Positions 52,178 to 62,026 of a stretch of DNA of 64,000 nt are shown piece by piece. Under the pieces are notes generated by a model. That model saw only the letters and a program-made list of their open reading frames with translations. It searched no databases and was not told the origin of the DNA. The translations under genes were made by a program, and so were the position numbers. This DNA is from Pyrinomonadaceae bacterium (GTDB lineage: Bacteria; Acidobacteriota; Blastocatellia; Pyrinomonadales; Pyrinomonadaceae): contig JAIBCB010000002.1 in NCBI GenBank assembly GCA_019694355.1, positions 62,001-126,000 on the forward strand, read 5' to 3'. Position 1 is the stretch's first letter; every line of letters starts with the position of its first letter.

Positions 52178-52849
52178 CTACGGCTTCTTGATCGCCGTCG
52201 GTTTATTTGGATCACAAGCCTCGATCGCCGCCGTTGCGGCCGGTTGGGGCTTTTTTGCGGCATCTTCGGCGGGCAGGCCAAGGGCTTTGCGGATATAGGC
52301 TTCCCCTTCGGTCATTATCATCTCACCGTTGATCACATCTGCACTTTTTACGAGTGTATCGCCATCTTTTGAATACTTCGCCGGATCGAGAAGGATGTAC
52401 CAAGGCGAACCGGTGTAGCGTTTGTCGCCCGTGCCTTTTCGATATTCGGAGTGTTTTGTTGCCCCGCGTTGGGCTCGGCTGACGGATTCATAGACGACCG
52501 GAAAAGTAATGCCCAGAGAATTAAGGTTCGTCTTCATACTATCGACTGGGTCATATTCGCCGACTCCTACGATCTCGAGCCCCTGAGCCTGATATTTTTT
52601 GTAGAACGCCTCGAGTTTCGGAGCGTCGAAGCGCCAGTTCGGGCACCACGGTGCAAAATAGACAACGACAACGAGCTTTTTGCCCGCTGAAAGTTCGCGT
52701 AGGTCGAGCTCTTTTGAAATATCCCGGACAGTCGGATACTTCCAATTCTGATACTTGATGTCTTTATCGACGATCGGCGCCTGCTCGTTCTGAGCGGCGA
52801 TAGGCAATACAAAAGCAAGCGAGAGGACGAAGAGGAAAATTAGTTTCAT
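52178..52849 (-). CDS. Exported thioredoxin-fold protein with CPNW active site
   Basis: 223 residues from the ATG at 52849, signal peptide KLIFLFVLSLAFVLPIAAQ. The TlpA/AhpC-like fold shows in LVVVVYFAPWCPNWRFDAPKLEAFYKKYQAQGLEIVGVG, but the CxxC is CPNW, so only the first Cys remains. YTGSPWYILLD provides the region of the usual cis-Pro. A one-Cys site could act in disulfide isomerisation, peroxide chemistry or binding. The Ala/Pro-rich C-terminus ends in a Cys-containing tail (IEACDPNKPTAIKKP). Confidence 0.75.
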   Translation of the reverse strand: MKLIFLFVLSLAFVLPIAAQNEQAPIVDKDIKYQNWKYPTVRDISKELDLRELSAGKKLVVVVYFAPWCPNWRFDAPKLEAFYKKYQAQGLEIVGVGEYDPVDSMKTNLNSLGITFPVVYESVSRAQRGATKHSEYRKGTGDKRYTGSPWYILLDPAKYSKDGDTLVKSADVINGEMIMTEGEAYIRKALGLPAEDAAKKPQPAATAAIEACDPNKPTAIKKP

Positions 52850-52969
52850 AAATTGAATTTTGGACAAAAACAAAGGGTAACGTCTCGACCGCAAACTTGG
52901 CAACATTTTTTCTAAAATGCCGGCGGTGTTCGATACCGAATACGCGGCGCGTTGTGCTAATGTTTAGTT

Positions 52970-53398
52970 ATGGCCGAAAAACCGACCGTTACTGAAATCT
53001 TTCAATTTGCCCTCGATCTGCGAAAGTCGGCTCCGAACGGTACGTATGATGACGTAAAGAGCCGAATAGTTGACAAGTTCGGCTCCGGGCCGTTGCCGGA
53101 TACCGCCTATTTGACCATTCCCGAGTACGACAACATCGTACCCGAAGAGGATTGGACGTCAGGGCTGCCAGTCGTGCTTCGCGGTATCCAGAACGACAGC
53201 TGGAAGGATGTCGCTCACGGCATCGTGATCAGCCTTGAGCAGGTAGAAAACTACCCGAAACAGTCGCTTCGTGAAGATGACCCATCGAAGGATTGGCGAA
53301 ACCGCAATGAAGGCATTGCGGACGCAGAAGCCAAGGTTTTGGACAAATGGATGCCCGAAGAGTTGATGGATCTTGCACGCAGGCAGATACAGCCCTAA
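52970..53398 (+). CDS. Hypothetical protein
   Basis: 142 residues, acidic, no signal or membrane segment. Notable parts: EIFQFALDLRKSAPNGTYDDVKSRIVDKFG, a long helix, and SLREDDPSKDWRNRNEGIADAEAKVLDKWMPEELMDLARRQ. No family recognised. The stop overlaps the convergent MBL-fold gene by 4 bp. Codon use is like its neighbours, so I take it as real. Confidence 0.6.
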   Translation: MAEKPTVTEIFQFALDLRKSAPNGTYDDVKSRIVDKFGSGPLPDTAYLTIPEYDNIVPEEDWTSGLPVVLRGIQNDSWKDVAHGIVISLEQVENYPKQSLREDDPSKDWRNRNEGIADAEAKVLDKWMPEELMDLARRQIQP

Positions 53399-54159
53399 AC
53401 ATCGAACTTTGATCCATCGAACGCAAGCAGGACCTCGCATGGCGGTGAATACGCGCTGGCGAGGTCTTCGAATTTCACATCGTCCCATTCGGGATAAAGG
53501 TGATTGAGCAATGCCTTTTTCGGCCGGGCGATCGCGATCAGTTCCATTGCCTCGGGAAGGATAAGGTGCGTATCTACGGGTTTATTCGCCACGAATGACG
53601 ATTCCACGATGAATAGGTCAACGGAAGCCGCAAATTCGCCGACCGTCGTGTCAAATCCGGTATCAGACGTATAGCAAAGCGATCTTTCCCCGTCATCGAG
53701 CCTGATGGCGAGGCTCTCGGGCTTGTGCCGGGTCTTAAAGACGCGAGCCGCAACGCCGTCGATCAACTGAAACGCATCGCCTTCCTCAACCTCGATGATC
53801 TCGACCGGAAACTTCTGTTCGAGCAGGCGATAGTTACCCGCGGAATCCAGCGCGTCAAACAAGGCCTTCAGTCCGCGATGTCCGCAGATCGTTAGCGGTT
53901 TCCGGCGGTTCTGGGTCTCGCTGGCGTGCTTTATTCCAAAAAGATATGGAGCGAGGCCGCCGATATGGTCGAGGTGAAAATGCGAGATCCAGATCGCGTC
54001 CAATTCCGCCCACGGCAAACCTTCCTGTGCCATTCGATGGATCGAAGGCGCAGAGCAATCGAGCAGGATCGAGCCTCTTGCCGTATCGAGCCAAAAGCTC
54101 GTGCTGCTCCTTGTTGGGTGTGGGTGTGATGTGCCGGAGCCCAATACAGTAAGACGCAT
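53395..54159 (-). CDS. MBL-fold metal-dependent hydrolase (RNase Z-like)
   Basis: 254 residues. RLTVLGSGTSHPHPTRSST, then DAIWISHFHLDHIGGLAPY is the HxHxDH zinc motif. TSDTGFDTTVGEFA and the late HLYPEWDD supply the other ligands. The TxxHxDH arrangement and GSGT start resemble the RNase Z/ElaC group, but the flexible arm is absent, so a general MBL hydrolase (arylsulfatase-, phosphodiesterase- or lactonase-like) is safer. It lies alone, divergent from the SUF regulator. Confidence 0.83.
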   Translation of the reverse strand: MRLTVLGSGTSHPHPTRSSTSFWLDTARGSILLDCSAPSIHRMAQEGLPWAELDAIWISHFHLDHIGGLAPYLFGIKHASETQNRRKPLTICGHRGLKALFDALDSAGNYRLLEQKFPVEIIEVEEGDAFQLIDGVAARVFKTRHKPESLAIRLDDGERSLCYTSDTGFDTTVGEFAASVDLFIVESSFVANKPVDTHLILPEAMELIAIARPKKALLNHLYPEWDDVKFEDLASAYSPPCEVLLAFDGSKFDV

Positions 54160-54247
54160 AATTTTGACTGCTCCTTTCCCGTTTTATTAAAGGATCCAAA
54201 TACCTATCTTACGGCTTCGGCGCGGTTTTCTCAGGGTGTGTACAATC

Positions 54248-54276
54248 TTGACGAAAAAATAATGATTTGAGATACT
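54248..54276 (+). promoter_or_regulatory. Candidate promoter of the SUF regulator/operon
   Basis: TTGACG (54248-54253), 17-bp spacer, GATACT (54271-54276), about 70 bp before the Rrf2-type gene. A second overlapping candidate is TTGAGA (54268) with TATTGT. If the regulator controls its own promoter, its operator should lie here; I see no clear palindrome. Confidence 0.35.
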
Positions 54277-54345
54277 TACGTTGCGGAAAATATTGTGCTT
54301 TGCGGGCCTCCAAACGCCCATGAACGATAGGAAAAGTAGGAAGCT

Positions 54346-54825
54346 ATGAAGATCTCTGCACAGGAAGAGTATGGGCTGCGCTGTCTTGTACAGCTTGCCG
54401 CCTTGCCTGAAGGCGCGAGCCTGACCTTGCCGCAGATCGCCGAGCGGGAAGGTATCTCGACCGCGAATGCGGGAAAGCTGATGTGGCTTTTGAATAAGGC
54501 CGGCTTTGTGCATTCAACACGCGGTACAAAGGGCGGCTATTCGCTTGCGCGGCCTGCCGAGGACATTCGTCTTAGCGAGATCATAAAGGTCCTGGACGAA
54601 GACGCTTTGAACAAGCATTGCGGGAGCTACACAGGCGTTCTTGATTCATGTGTACACAACGGTGACTGCGGTATTCGGCCGGTCATCGTTGGCCTGCACG
54701 CCCTTGTGGAGAACGCTCTCTCGCAGATCACGCTAGCCCAGCTTGTGGGCAGCGAACGATCTGTCGATGCAATGTTTCATAAGGTCTATTCGATAGACAG
54801 GACGGTCGAACCGCAAGGAGTTTGA
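54346..54825 (+). CDS. Rrf2-family Fe-S regulator of the SUF locus (IscR/SufR-like)
   Basis: 159 residues. Winged-helix Rrf2 domain (MKISAQEEYGLRCLVQLA, IAEREGISTANAGKLMWLLNKAGFV, GTKGGYSLARP). Cys92, Cys102 and Cys108 in HCGSYTGVLDSCVHNGDC form the typical ligand set for a [2Fe-2S] or [4Fe-4S] cluster. Rrf2 regulators of this kind sense Fe-S status and repress or activate suf genes. It is the first gene of the locus; 136 bp carrying an inverted-repeat pair separate it from sufB. Confidence 0.9.
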   Translation: MKISAQEEYGLRCLVQLAALPEGASLTLPQIAEREGISTANAGKLMWLLNKAGFVHSTRGTKGGYSLARPAEDIRLSEIIKVLDEDALNKHCGSYTGVLDSCVHNGDCGIRPVIVGLHALVENALSQITLAQLVGSERSVDAMFHKVYSIDRTVEPQGV

Positions 54826-54836
54826 AGATCAGGTCA

Positions 54837-54951
54837 ACCACAGAGGACACAGAGACCTCAGAGAAAGAGATATTAGATGGAATGAATATAGAAGCACCAA
54901 GGATTTACTCCCGATCCATCGATCTCCGTGGTCTCTGTGCTCTCTGTGGTA
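54837..54951. repeat. CCACAGAG inverted-repeat pair without a gene, before sufB
   Basis: Left arm 54837-54864 (ACCACAGAGGACACAGAGAC..) pairs with right arm 54924-54951 (..GTCTCTGTGCTCTCTGTGGT) with about four mismatches over 28 bp. About 60 bp lie between. The arms match those around the GxxExxY gene at 62027-62461. The core has no complete gene, but its TTAGATGGAATGAAT resembles the start region of that gene. The right arm ends 10 bp before the sufB ATG. It could form a large hairpin in the regulator-sufB transcript. Confidence 0.88.
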
Positions 54952-54961
54952 AGAAGTTTAT

Positions 54962-56401
54962 ATGTCAACAGCAGCGGAATTATTAACAAATCGGGAATAC
55001 AAATACGGTTTCGTTACAGACATCGAGACAGAGACGATCCCGAAAGGTCTGAGCGAGGATACGATCCGGCTTATTTCTGCAAAAAAGAATGAGCCCGAAT
55101 GGATGCTCGAGTTTCGCCTAAAGGCCTATCGTCAATGGCTCAAGATGACGGAGCCGAGCTACTGGGCGAACTTCAAATATCCCGATCTCGATTTTCAGGA
55201 CATCACCTATTACGCTGCGCCGAAGCAGAAGGCGAAGAAGGCATCGATGGATGAGGTCGATCCCGAACTCATCAAGACGTTCGAGAAGCTCGGAATTCCG
55301 CTCTCCGAACAAAAACAGCTTGCGAACGTCGCTGTTGACGCCGTATTTGATTCGGTTTCGGTTGCGACCACTTACCGAGAAAAGCTGAAGAAAGCCGGCG
55401 TAATATTCTGCTCGTTCAGCGAGGCGATAAAGGAATACCCGGATCTCGTCAAGAAGTACCTCGGATCGGTCGTTCCTGTCGGCGACAATTTTTTTGCTGC
55501 CCTGAACTCGGCGGTATTTTCTGACGGCTCGTTCTGCTTCATCCCGAAAGGCGTTCGCTGCCCGATGGAATTATCGACGTACTTTCGTATTAACACGCAG
55601 GAATCGGGACAGTTCGAGCGTACGCTGATAGTCGCCGAAGAAGGCGGTTATGTTGCCTACAACGAAGGCTGCACGGCACCGCAGTTCGATACGAACCAAC
55701 TGCACGCAGCGGTCGTCGAACTCGTTGCCCTCGATAACGCTGAGATCAAATATTCGACCGTGCAGAATTGGTACGCCGGCGATGAGAACGGCAAGGGCGG
55801 CATTTTCAATTTCGTCACAAAACGCGGTGCATGCCGCGGCCGGAACGCAAAGATCTCCTGGACGCAGGTCGAGACCGGCTCCGCCATCACCTGGAAATAT
55901 CCGAGCGTCATTTTGCAGGGTGATAATTCGATCGGCGAGTTTTATTCGGTCGCACTGACGAACAACGCACAGATCGCCGACACGGGCACGAAGATGATCC
56001 ATCTGGGCAAAAATACGAAGTCCACGATAGTCTCTAAAGGGATTTCCGCGGGCAGATCGAATAACTCGTATCGGGGTCTTGTGAAGGTAATGCCGAAGGC
56101 GGAAGGTGCGCGAAACTATACACAATGCGACTCGATGCTCATCGGTTCGACGTGCGAGGCGAACACTTTTCCGTACATCGAGGTGATGAATAATACTGCC
56201 CGTGTCGAACACGAGGCAACGACCTCAAAGATCAGCGAAGAGCAGCTTTTTTATCTCCAGCAGCGAGGCATCTCGCAAGAGGACGCCGTCTCGCTCATTA
56301 TCAACGGCTTTTGCAAAGAGGTTTTTCGCGAACTGCCGATGGAATATGCCGTCGAAGCGCAAAAGCTCTTGGGCCTGAAGTTGGAAGGAAGTGTGGGGTA
56401 A
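54962..56401 (+). CDS. sufB: Fe-S cluster assembly scaffold SufB
   Basis: 479 residues, usual length. [42 protein letters not shown] region, [61 protein letters not shown] and [20 protein letters not shown] are SufB blocks (quoted separately in the protein). With SufC and SufD it forms the SufBC2D scaffold that builds clusters in the cytoplasm. There is only a weak AAGAAG ribosome site, immediately behind the inverted repeat. Confidence 0.96.
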   Translation: MSTAAELLTNREYKYGFVTDIETETIPKGLSEDTIRLISAKKNEPEWMLEFRLKAYRQWLKMTEPSYWANFKYPDLDFQDITYYAAPKQKAKKASMDEVDPELIKTFEKLGIPLSEQKQLANVAVDAVFDSVSVATTYREKLKKAGVIFCSFSEAIKEYPDLVKKYLGSVVPVGDNFFAALNSAVFSDGSFCFIPKGVRCPMELSTYFRINTQESGQFERTLIVAEEGGYVAYNEGCTAPQFDTNQLHAAVVELVALDNAEIKYSTVQNWYAGDENGKGGIFNFVTKRGACRGRNAKISWTQVETGSAITWKYPSVILQGDNSIGEFYSVALTNNAQIADTGTKMIHLGKNTKSTIVSKGISAGRSNNSYRGLVKVMPKAEGARNYTQCDSMLIGSTCEANTFPYIEVMNNTARVEHEATTSKISEEQLFYLQQRGISQEDAVSLIINGFCKEVFRELPMEYAVEAQKLLGLKLEGSVG

Positions 56402-56406
56402 TCCGA

Positions 56407-56760
56407 ATGTCTTCAAAACCAGATCCCTGGCGAATTCTTCTCTCGAAAACTGACCTAGCCGAAGGAGATGTTCGATTGTTGTCGGAACAAGAAGCTTGGA
56501 AGCGGGTGTACGCTCTGCCAAGACCAACGAGGAATCCTCAAGTTTGTTTCACAGGTTTTGGTTCGACAGACCGGCAAAGGCTCGAAACGGTTGCAAAAGA
56601 AATAGGGCTGGAGCCTAAGGACTCCGTAACGAAGGGGCTGATTTTACTGGTGACAGGCCCGAATGCTGGGGAAAGCAAGGTAAAGAAGGCGCAACTACAG
56701 AAAGCTTTCGTAACCGACGAAGACGGGTTCTACCAATTTGTGGCGACGCGAAGAAGATGA
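56407..56760 (+). CDS. Small BRCT-domain protein
   Basis: 117 residues from the ATG at 56407, 5 bp after sufB; the open frame runs further back only as an overlap with sufB. Residues ~48-115 (PQVCFTGFGSTDRQRLETVA, ..SVTKGLILLVTGPNAGESKVKKAQ) match a BRCT fold: the xxFTG strand, the DR..LE helix and the T..LVxGPxxG..KxxKAQ end seen in bacterial DNA ligase and other BRCTs. The N-terminus (DPWRILLSKTDLAEGD) is of unknown type. It is in the middle of the SUF operon and overlaps ridA by 4 bp. A link between Fe-S assembly and DNA metabolism is only inferred. Confidence 0.65.
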   Translation: MSSKPDPWRILLSKTDLAEGDVRLLSEQEAWKRVYALPRPTRNPQVCFTGFGSTDRQRLETVAKEIGLEPKDSVTKGLILLVTGPNAGESKVKKAQLQKAFVTDEDGFYQFVATRRR

Positions 56761-57131
56761 AAGTAATTCAACCATCAGACCAGCCCGTGCCAAAGGGCCA
56801 CTATTCGCCGGGAATCGAACACCACGGCATTATTTATGTTTCCGGCCAACTCCCGATGACGCTCGACACGCGCAAGCCGTTTGCGGGCGATATCGAGACG
56901 CAAACCGAGCTTGCCTTGAGGAATGTGGAAGCCGTTCTGAAAGCGGCGGGAAGCGACCTCAGCCGCGTTATGCAGTTTACGATCTACGTTTCGGATATCG
57001 AGCTCTGGGGCGCGGTCAATAAGAAGTACGCTGAGGTGATGGGCGACCACCGACCCGCTCGGGCGGTGATCCCGGTCAAGGACCTGCATTTCGGGACCCA
57101 GATTGAGATCCAGGCGATCGCTCTGGCGTAA
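56757..57131 (+). CDS. RidA family enamine/imine deaminase
   Basis: 124 residues. SPGIEHHGIIYVSGQLPMTLDT, ETQTELALRNVEAVLKAAGSDLSRV, QFTIYVSDI and GDHRPARAVIPVKDLHFGTQIEIQAIA are the RidA (YjgF/YER057c/UK114) pattern, with the Arg of RPARA as the substrate-binding residue. RidA removes reactive 2-aminoacrylate made by PLP enzymes such as cysteine-consuming lyases, which fits a locus that ends in a cysteine desulfurase. ATGA overlap with the BRCT gene. Confidence 0.93.
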   Translation: MKVIQPSDQPVPKGHYSPGIEHHGIIYVSGQLPMTLDTRKPFAGDIETQTELALRNVEAVLKAAGSDLSRVMQFTIYVSDIELWGAVNKKYAEVMGDHRPARAVIPVKDLHFGTQIEIQAIALA

Positions 57132-57143
57132 ACAAAGAGGAGT

Positions 57144-57962
57144 ATGGATTTGAAGATCTTTCAAGTTGATGCGTTTACGAGTAAGCTGTTCGGCGGGAAT
57201 CCGGCGGCGGTCGTTCCGCTCGACACTTGGCTTCCCGACGAAACGATGTTGGCGATAGCGGCCGAGAATAATCTGTCGGAGACAGCTTTTTTTGTGAAGG
57301 ATGGTGACGGCTACCATATTCGCTGGTTTACACCGACGATAGAAGTGAATCTCTGCGGGCATGCAACGCTTGCCTCGGCGCACGTGATCTTTAACGAACT
57401 TCAGCTCGAAGATGCGCTGATCCGCTTTCACTCGGACCGCAGTGGGAAACTGCCTGTCCAGCGACGAGAGGACAGTATCGTGCTCGATTTTCCCGCATAT
57501 GCAATTACCGAGATCGAACCGAGTAATGCGTTGGCGAAGGCTCTCGGCAAAGAGCCGCAGAAGGTCTGGAATGCGATAAACAATGGCGTGATGGCGGGAT
57601 TCGAGACGGAGCACGATGTGCGCGGCCTTGAGCCGGACTTTCAGGCGCTGGCGAAGTTGGGCTACGAAAGAGTTTACGTGACTGCTCCGGGCGAGACTTG
57701 CGATTTCGCGTCGCGGATGTTCGCACCGAAGATAGGTATTGCGGAAGATCCTGTAACGGGTGCAATGCATTGCACACTTGCACCCTATTGGGCGAAGGAA
57801 CTTGGCAAGAATGAGCTGTTCGCACGGCAACTATCAAAGCGCGGCGGCGAATTGTTTTGCGAGTTGGCGGGTGATCGCGTAAAGATCGGCGGAAACGCGG
57901 TTGTCTATATGAAAGGTGAGATCTGTGTCGAAGCCGGAAACGAAAAACGCGCCGCTGCTTGA
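57144..57962 (+). CDS. PhzF family isomerase
   Basis: 272 residues. FQVDAFTSKLFGGNPAAVVPLD, AAENNLSETAFFV with the catalytic Glu, IRWFTPTIEVNLCGHATLASAHV and FAPKIGIAEDPVTGAMHCTLAPYW are strict PhzF-family words. PhzF from phenazine synthesis isomerises DHHA, but most members, like this one in a non-phenazine context, have unknown substrates. GAGGAGT before the ATG. Followed after 49 bp by sufC. Confidence 0.93.
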   Translation: MDLKIFQVDAFTSKLFGGNPAAVVPLDTWLPDETMLAIAAENNLSETAFFVKDGDGYHIRWFTPTIEVNLCGHATLASAHVIFNELQLEDALIRFHSDRSGKLPVQRREDSIVLDFPAYAITEIEPSNALAKALGKEPQKVWNAINNGVMAGFETEHDVRGLEPDFQALAKLGYERVYVTAPGETCDFASRMFAPKIGIAEDPVTGAMHCTLAPYWAKELGKNELFARQLSKRGGELFCELAGDRVKIGGNAVVYMKGEICVEAGNEKRAAA

Positions 57963-58011
57963 GATGCCCTTGATCAGGCAAAAGAAAGATCAGAAAAAGT
58001 AAAAAAATAAA

Positions 58012-58764
<753 letters not shown>

Positions 58765-58767
58765 AAC

Positions 58768-60858
58768 GTGACCGTCGCCGCGACCCACAGATCCGGAAAC
58801 TCGGTGATCGTCGCGATCTGGGCGGCGGCGCTGCTTGTCGTTTTTGTTGCTTTCCGCAGCTCGGACCTATTGAGCTTGCCAAAGCTCGCCGGCAACTTGG
58901 GCGGCGGAGCGTTGTTCGGAGCCGCGTTTGTAGATTCGCTCTTTGGCGGAGTTGCCGCGGCGTTCGTGTTTGCGGCTTGGTTCGGGCTTGGGTCGGTCGT
59001 CTCGCTTTTCCTGAAAGTCGAACGACGCGATGGCGATTCGCACATTCTTGAACTTGCGCGCACGATTGGCATCGGTTCGGTTCTATGGTCGATCGCGTGG
59101 TTCTTTCTTGGTGTTGCCGAGCTTTATTCGCCCACGGCGGCCATCGTCGCAACGCTCATCGGTCTCGCAGGCTGCGTTCCGGGAGTTGGAAGATTGCGTT
59201 CGTCACGCGGCGAAAGCCGAATACCTGAAAGCGTGTCAGGAAGCGACCGCGTCATCGTTCTTTTGATCTTTTTCGTGGTGGCGTTGGCATTTATCGCCGC
59301 TCTTGCCCCGCCGATCGCAAAAGACACGCTCCTATATCACTTCGCCCTGCCAAAGGCGTTCATCGCACAGCACAGCAACGCTTTTGTCGAAGGAAATATC
59401 GCAAGCTATCTTGCCCTCGGCGGCGAAATGCACTTCGTGTGGGCGATGCTGCTCGGCGGTGTGTATAGCGTTCGTGCGGGTGAAGCCGCGGCGGGCGTGA
59501 TAGCCTTCCTGTTTCTGCCGCTCTTGCTTTCGGTCGTCTTCGGTTGGGCACGCGAACTGAATGTCTCGAGGGCGTGGTCGCTGATCGCGGTTCTGATCGT
59601 CGCGGCGATCCCGACCGTGTTTCATTCGGCGTCGAGCGGCTACACGGACGTTGCATTGGCATTTTACGCAACGCTCGCGGTCTATTCGCTCTTGAGATGG
59701 TTCGAAAGCCGCGGCGCAAAGCATCTCGCCATCCTTGCGATCTTCCTCGGCGGAGCGTTGGCCATCAAGCTCACAACGCTCTTTTTGATCGCGGCGTTAG
59801 TACTCGTCATTCTTCTGAAGGTTCGCAATGAAGCGTCTGCCGGCAAGCTCGTCGGCACGGCGATACTGGCGTTCGTGCTCGCGGGTGTGCTCGCTTCGCC
59901 GTGGTATCTGCGGACGTGGACTGCGACGGGTTCGCCGCTCTTTCCCTTTTACTTGAGTGTCTGGAAAGGTGCGGCCCCTGGCTGGGATGTTGAGAGATCG
60001 AACCTCTTTCAGGTGATGAATTCGCAATATGGCGGCGTCGATCAAGCACCGGTGAATTACTTGCTCGCACCGTTTCGGCTTTCGCTTGCGGCTCAACCTG
60101 AGGACGCGAATCTCTATGACGGCGTACTCGGTGCAGCATTCTTGATCGGCCTGCCGCTCTTGTGGTTCGGTCTTCGCAGAAAGACGAATGGCGCGATCAC
60201 ATCTCTGGCCGCGATCTCCGGCATATACTTTTTGTTCTGGCTTTTTTCCAGCGAACAGATCAGATATTTGCTTCCGATCGTGCCGCTGCTTGCCATCGCG
60301 ATCGCTGCGTCGGGAGATAGCACACAGGACGCAGGAATGCGCAAAACGTGGTATTACGCGTTTGGTTTAGCGTCTCTCCTTTGCGTTTTGACGTCGCTTG
60401 CGTGGTTCTCGATGCGTTCGCCTCTGCGGGTGGTCTTGGGTGGTGAAAGTCGCGAAGCGTACCTTACGCGCCAGCTTGATTACTACGACGACTACGCTCT
60501 CATTAACTCGACCACGCCGAGCGATGCGCGCATTTGGCTGATCAATATGCGACGCGACACGTACAATCTGGAACGCACCGCGATCTCCGACTATCTTTTT
60601 GAAGACTGGACGCTAAGAAAGTTTGTGTGGCAGGCAAAGGACATTGACGACCTTCGGGCCAATGCACGCCAACTTGGTGCGGATTACATCCTGGCTCGCC
60701 ATGATTTTTTATTTGACTACGATCGTTCGACCTTGGTCGATGATAGAAAGCCTCGTGTCGAGAACGCAGCAAAGCTCCAGCTTGCACGTGAGTTTTTGCT
60801 CGATCCGGCGAGTGAGGTAAAGGCAGACAATAGATTCAGCCTTATTAAGCTGGACTAG
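58768..60858 (+). CDS. Multi-pass membrane glycosyltransferase-like protein (ArnT/PMT-like)
   Basis: 696 residues from the GTG at 58768, three bases after the sufC stop. About 12 hydrophobic helices, e.g. VIVAIWAAALLVVFVAFRSS and VVALAFIAALAPPIAKDTLLY. DTLLYHFALPKAFIAQH after the early helices and the FPFYLSVWKG segment resemble GT-C enzymes that use lipid-phosphate sugars. The C-terminal ~150 residues are soluble (YYDDYALINSTTPSDARIWL). It may glycosylate a lipid or envelope protein. Its position between sufC and sufD is unexplained. Confidence 0.75.
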   Translation: MTVAATHRSGNSVIVAIWAAALLVVFVAFRSSDLLSLPKLAGNLGGGALFGAAFVDSLFGGVAAAFVFAAWFGLGSVVSLFLKVERRDGDSHILELARTIGIGSVLWSIAWFFLGVAELYSPTAAIVATLIGLAGCVPGVGRLRSSRGESRIPESVSGSDRVIVLLIFFVVALAFIAALAPPIAKDTLLYHFALPKAFIAQHSNAFVEGNIASYLALGGEMHFVWAMLLGGVYSVRAGEAAAGVIAFLFLPLLLSVVFGWARELNVSRAWSLIAVLIVAAIPTVFHSASSGYTDVALAFYATLAVYSLLRWFESRGAKHLAILAIFLGGALAIKLTTLFLIAALVLVILLKVRNEASAGKLVGTAILAFVLAGVLASPWYLRTWTATGSPLFPFYLSVWKGAAPGWDVERSNLFQVMNSQYGGVDQAPVNYLLAPFRLSLAAQPEDANLYDGVLGAAFLIGLPLLWFGLRRKTNGAITSLAAISGIYFLFWLFSSEQIRYLLPIVPLLAIAIAASGDSTQDAGMRKTWYYAFGLASLLCVLTSLAWFSMRSPLRVVLGGESREAYLTRQLDYYDDYALINSTTPSDARIWLINMRRDTYNLERTAISDYLFEDWTLRKFVWQAKDIDDLRANARQLGADYILARHDFLFDYDRSTLVDDRKPRVENAAKLQLAREFLLDPASEVKADNRFSLIKLD

Positions 60859-60879
60859 GAAATTTTGGATCCCAAAGAA

Positions 60880-62016
60880 ATGACATCAGTGGCAATTAAG
60901 GACACATATTTTTCGAATGCATTTCGCGATCGATTCGCGACGGCAAATGATGCGCTTGGCAAACTTCGGCAGGAGGCGTTCGAATGGTTTACGCAAACGG
61001 GCTTCCCGACAGTCACACTCGAAGACTGGAAGTACACGAACGTTATGCCGATCGCCAACGTCGATTGGCGCGTGGCCGATCATCCTTCAGACGATGTGTC
61101 GGAGGCGTTGGGTCAAGTTCGGGAGTTCAACTTTACACGCAACGGATTTACCGCGTTGAATCAGGCGTTCGCAGCATATCGCGTTATTCGGATCCCGAAA
61201 GAAACGGCGGGGGATGAGCCGATCGTGCTCGAATTCGCGGCCGCCGCGGGCGAAGCGATCTTTCCGCACACGATCGTCGTTGCAGAGGCAGGCAGCCGCG
61301 CAACTTTCGTCGAGATATTCGCATCTGAGGAAGCAGGGCTCACGAATTCCGCAACGCAGATCTTTGTCGAAGACAACGCGAACCTGACGCATTTTCGCGT
61401 GCAGAAAGATGCGGACGATGCGTTCAATTACGGCGTGACCGAGGCGTCGGTCGGACGCGCGGCTTGCTACGACGCGACGAGCATCAACCTCGGCGGCACG
61501 ATATCGCGGCACGATATCGAGGTCGATTTTACCGCGGAAGGCGGCGAGGCAAGTGTCGATGGACTTTATATGCTGAATGCCTCGCAGCATCACGACACGC
61601 ATTCGATCATCGATCACCGGGTGCCGAACTGCACGTCGCATCAAAGTTATAAGGGCGTTTTGAATGACACTTCGCGAGGTGTTTTTAACGGCAAGGTCTT
61701 TGTCCGCGAGGGTGCCCACGGCACGGACGCGATACAGTCGAACAAGAATCTCTTGCTCTCGAATGAAGCACGCGTCGATACAAAGCCGCAGCTCGAGATA
61801 TTTAACGAGGATGTAAAATGCGCACACGGCGCAACCGTCGGCCAGCTTGAGGAGGAAGAGCTTTTTTATCTTCTTACCCGCGGCCTGCCCGACGCTCTCG
61901 CTCGCAATCTGCTGACCTACGGATTCGCCGAGGAGATCATAAACAAGATCACGATCGGGTCGATAAAGACGGAATTGGATGCCGCCGTGCTGAATCGGTT
62001 GAATGCGGAAATTTAG
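60880..62016 (+). CDS. sufD: Fe-S cluster assembly protein SufD
   Basis: 378 residues from the ATG at 60880; a TTG at 60865 is also in frame behind AGGA. FPTVTLEDWKYTNV at the N-terminus is the SufD start motif. The beta-helix core includes NLTHFRVQKDADDAFNYG, HHDTHSIIDHRVPNCTSHQSYKG, RGVFNGKVFVREGAHGTDA and KCAHGATVGQLEEEELFYLLTRG, with the conserved Cys and His near the end. Partner of SufB and SufC. Confidence 0.95.
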   Translation: MTSVAIKDTYFSNAFRDRFATANDALGKLRQEAFEWFTQTGFPTVTLEDWKYTNVMPIANVDWRVADHPSDDVSEALGQVREFNFTRNGFTALNQAFAAYRVIRIPKETAGDEPIVLEFAAAAGEAIFPHTIVVAEAGSRATFVEIFASEEAGLTNSATQIFVEDNANLTHFRVQKDADDAFNYGVTEASVGRAACYDATSINLGGTISRHDIEVDFTAEGGEASVDGLYMLNASQHHDTHSIIDHRVPNCTSHQSYKGVLNDTSRGVFNGKVFVREGAHGTDAIQSNKNLLLSNEARVDTKPQLEIFNEDVKCAHGATVGQLEEEELFYLLTRGLPDALARNLLTYGFAEEIINKITIGSIKTELDAAVLNRLNAEI

Positions 62017-62026
62017 ACGAGATCTA

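Noticed and set aside
56311..56406. Longer start for the BRCT gene inside sufB
   Set aside because: The extra 32 residues are an out-of-frame reading of conserved sufB codons; the ATG at 56407 just after the sufB stop is the natural start.
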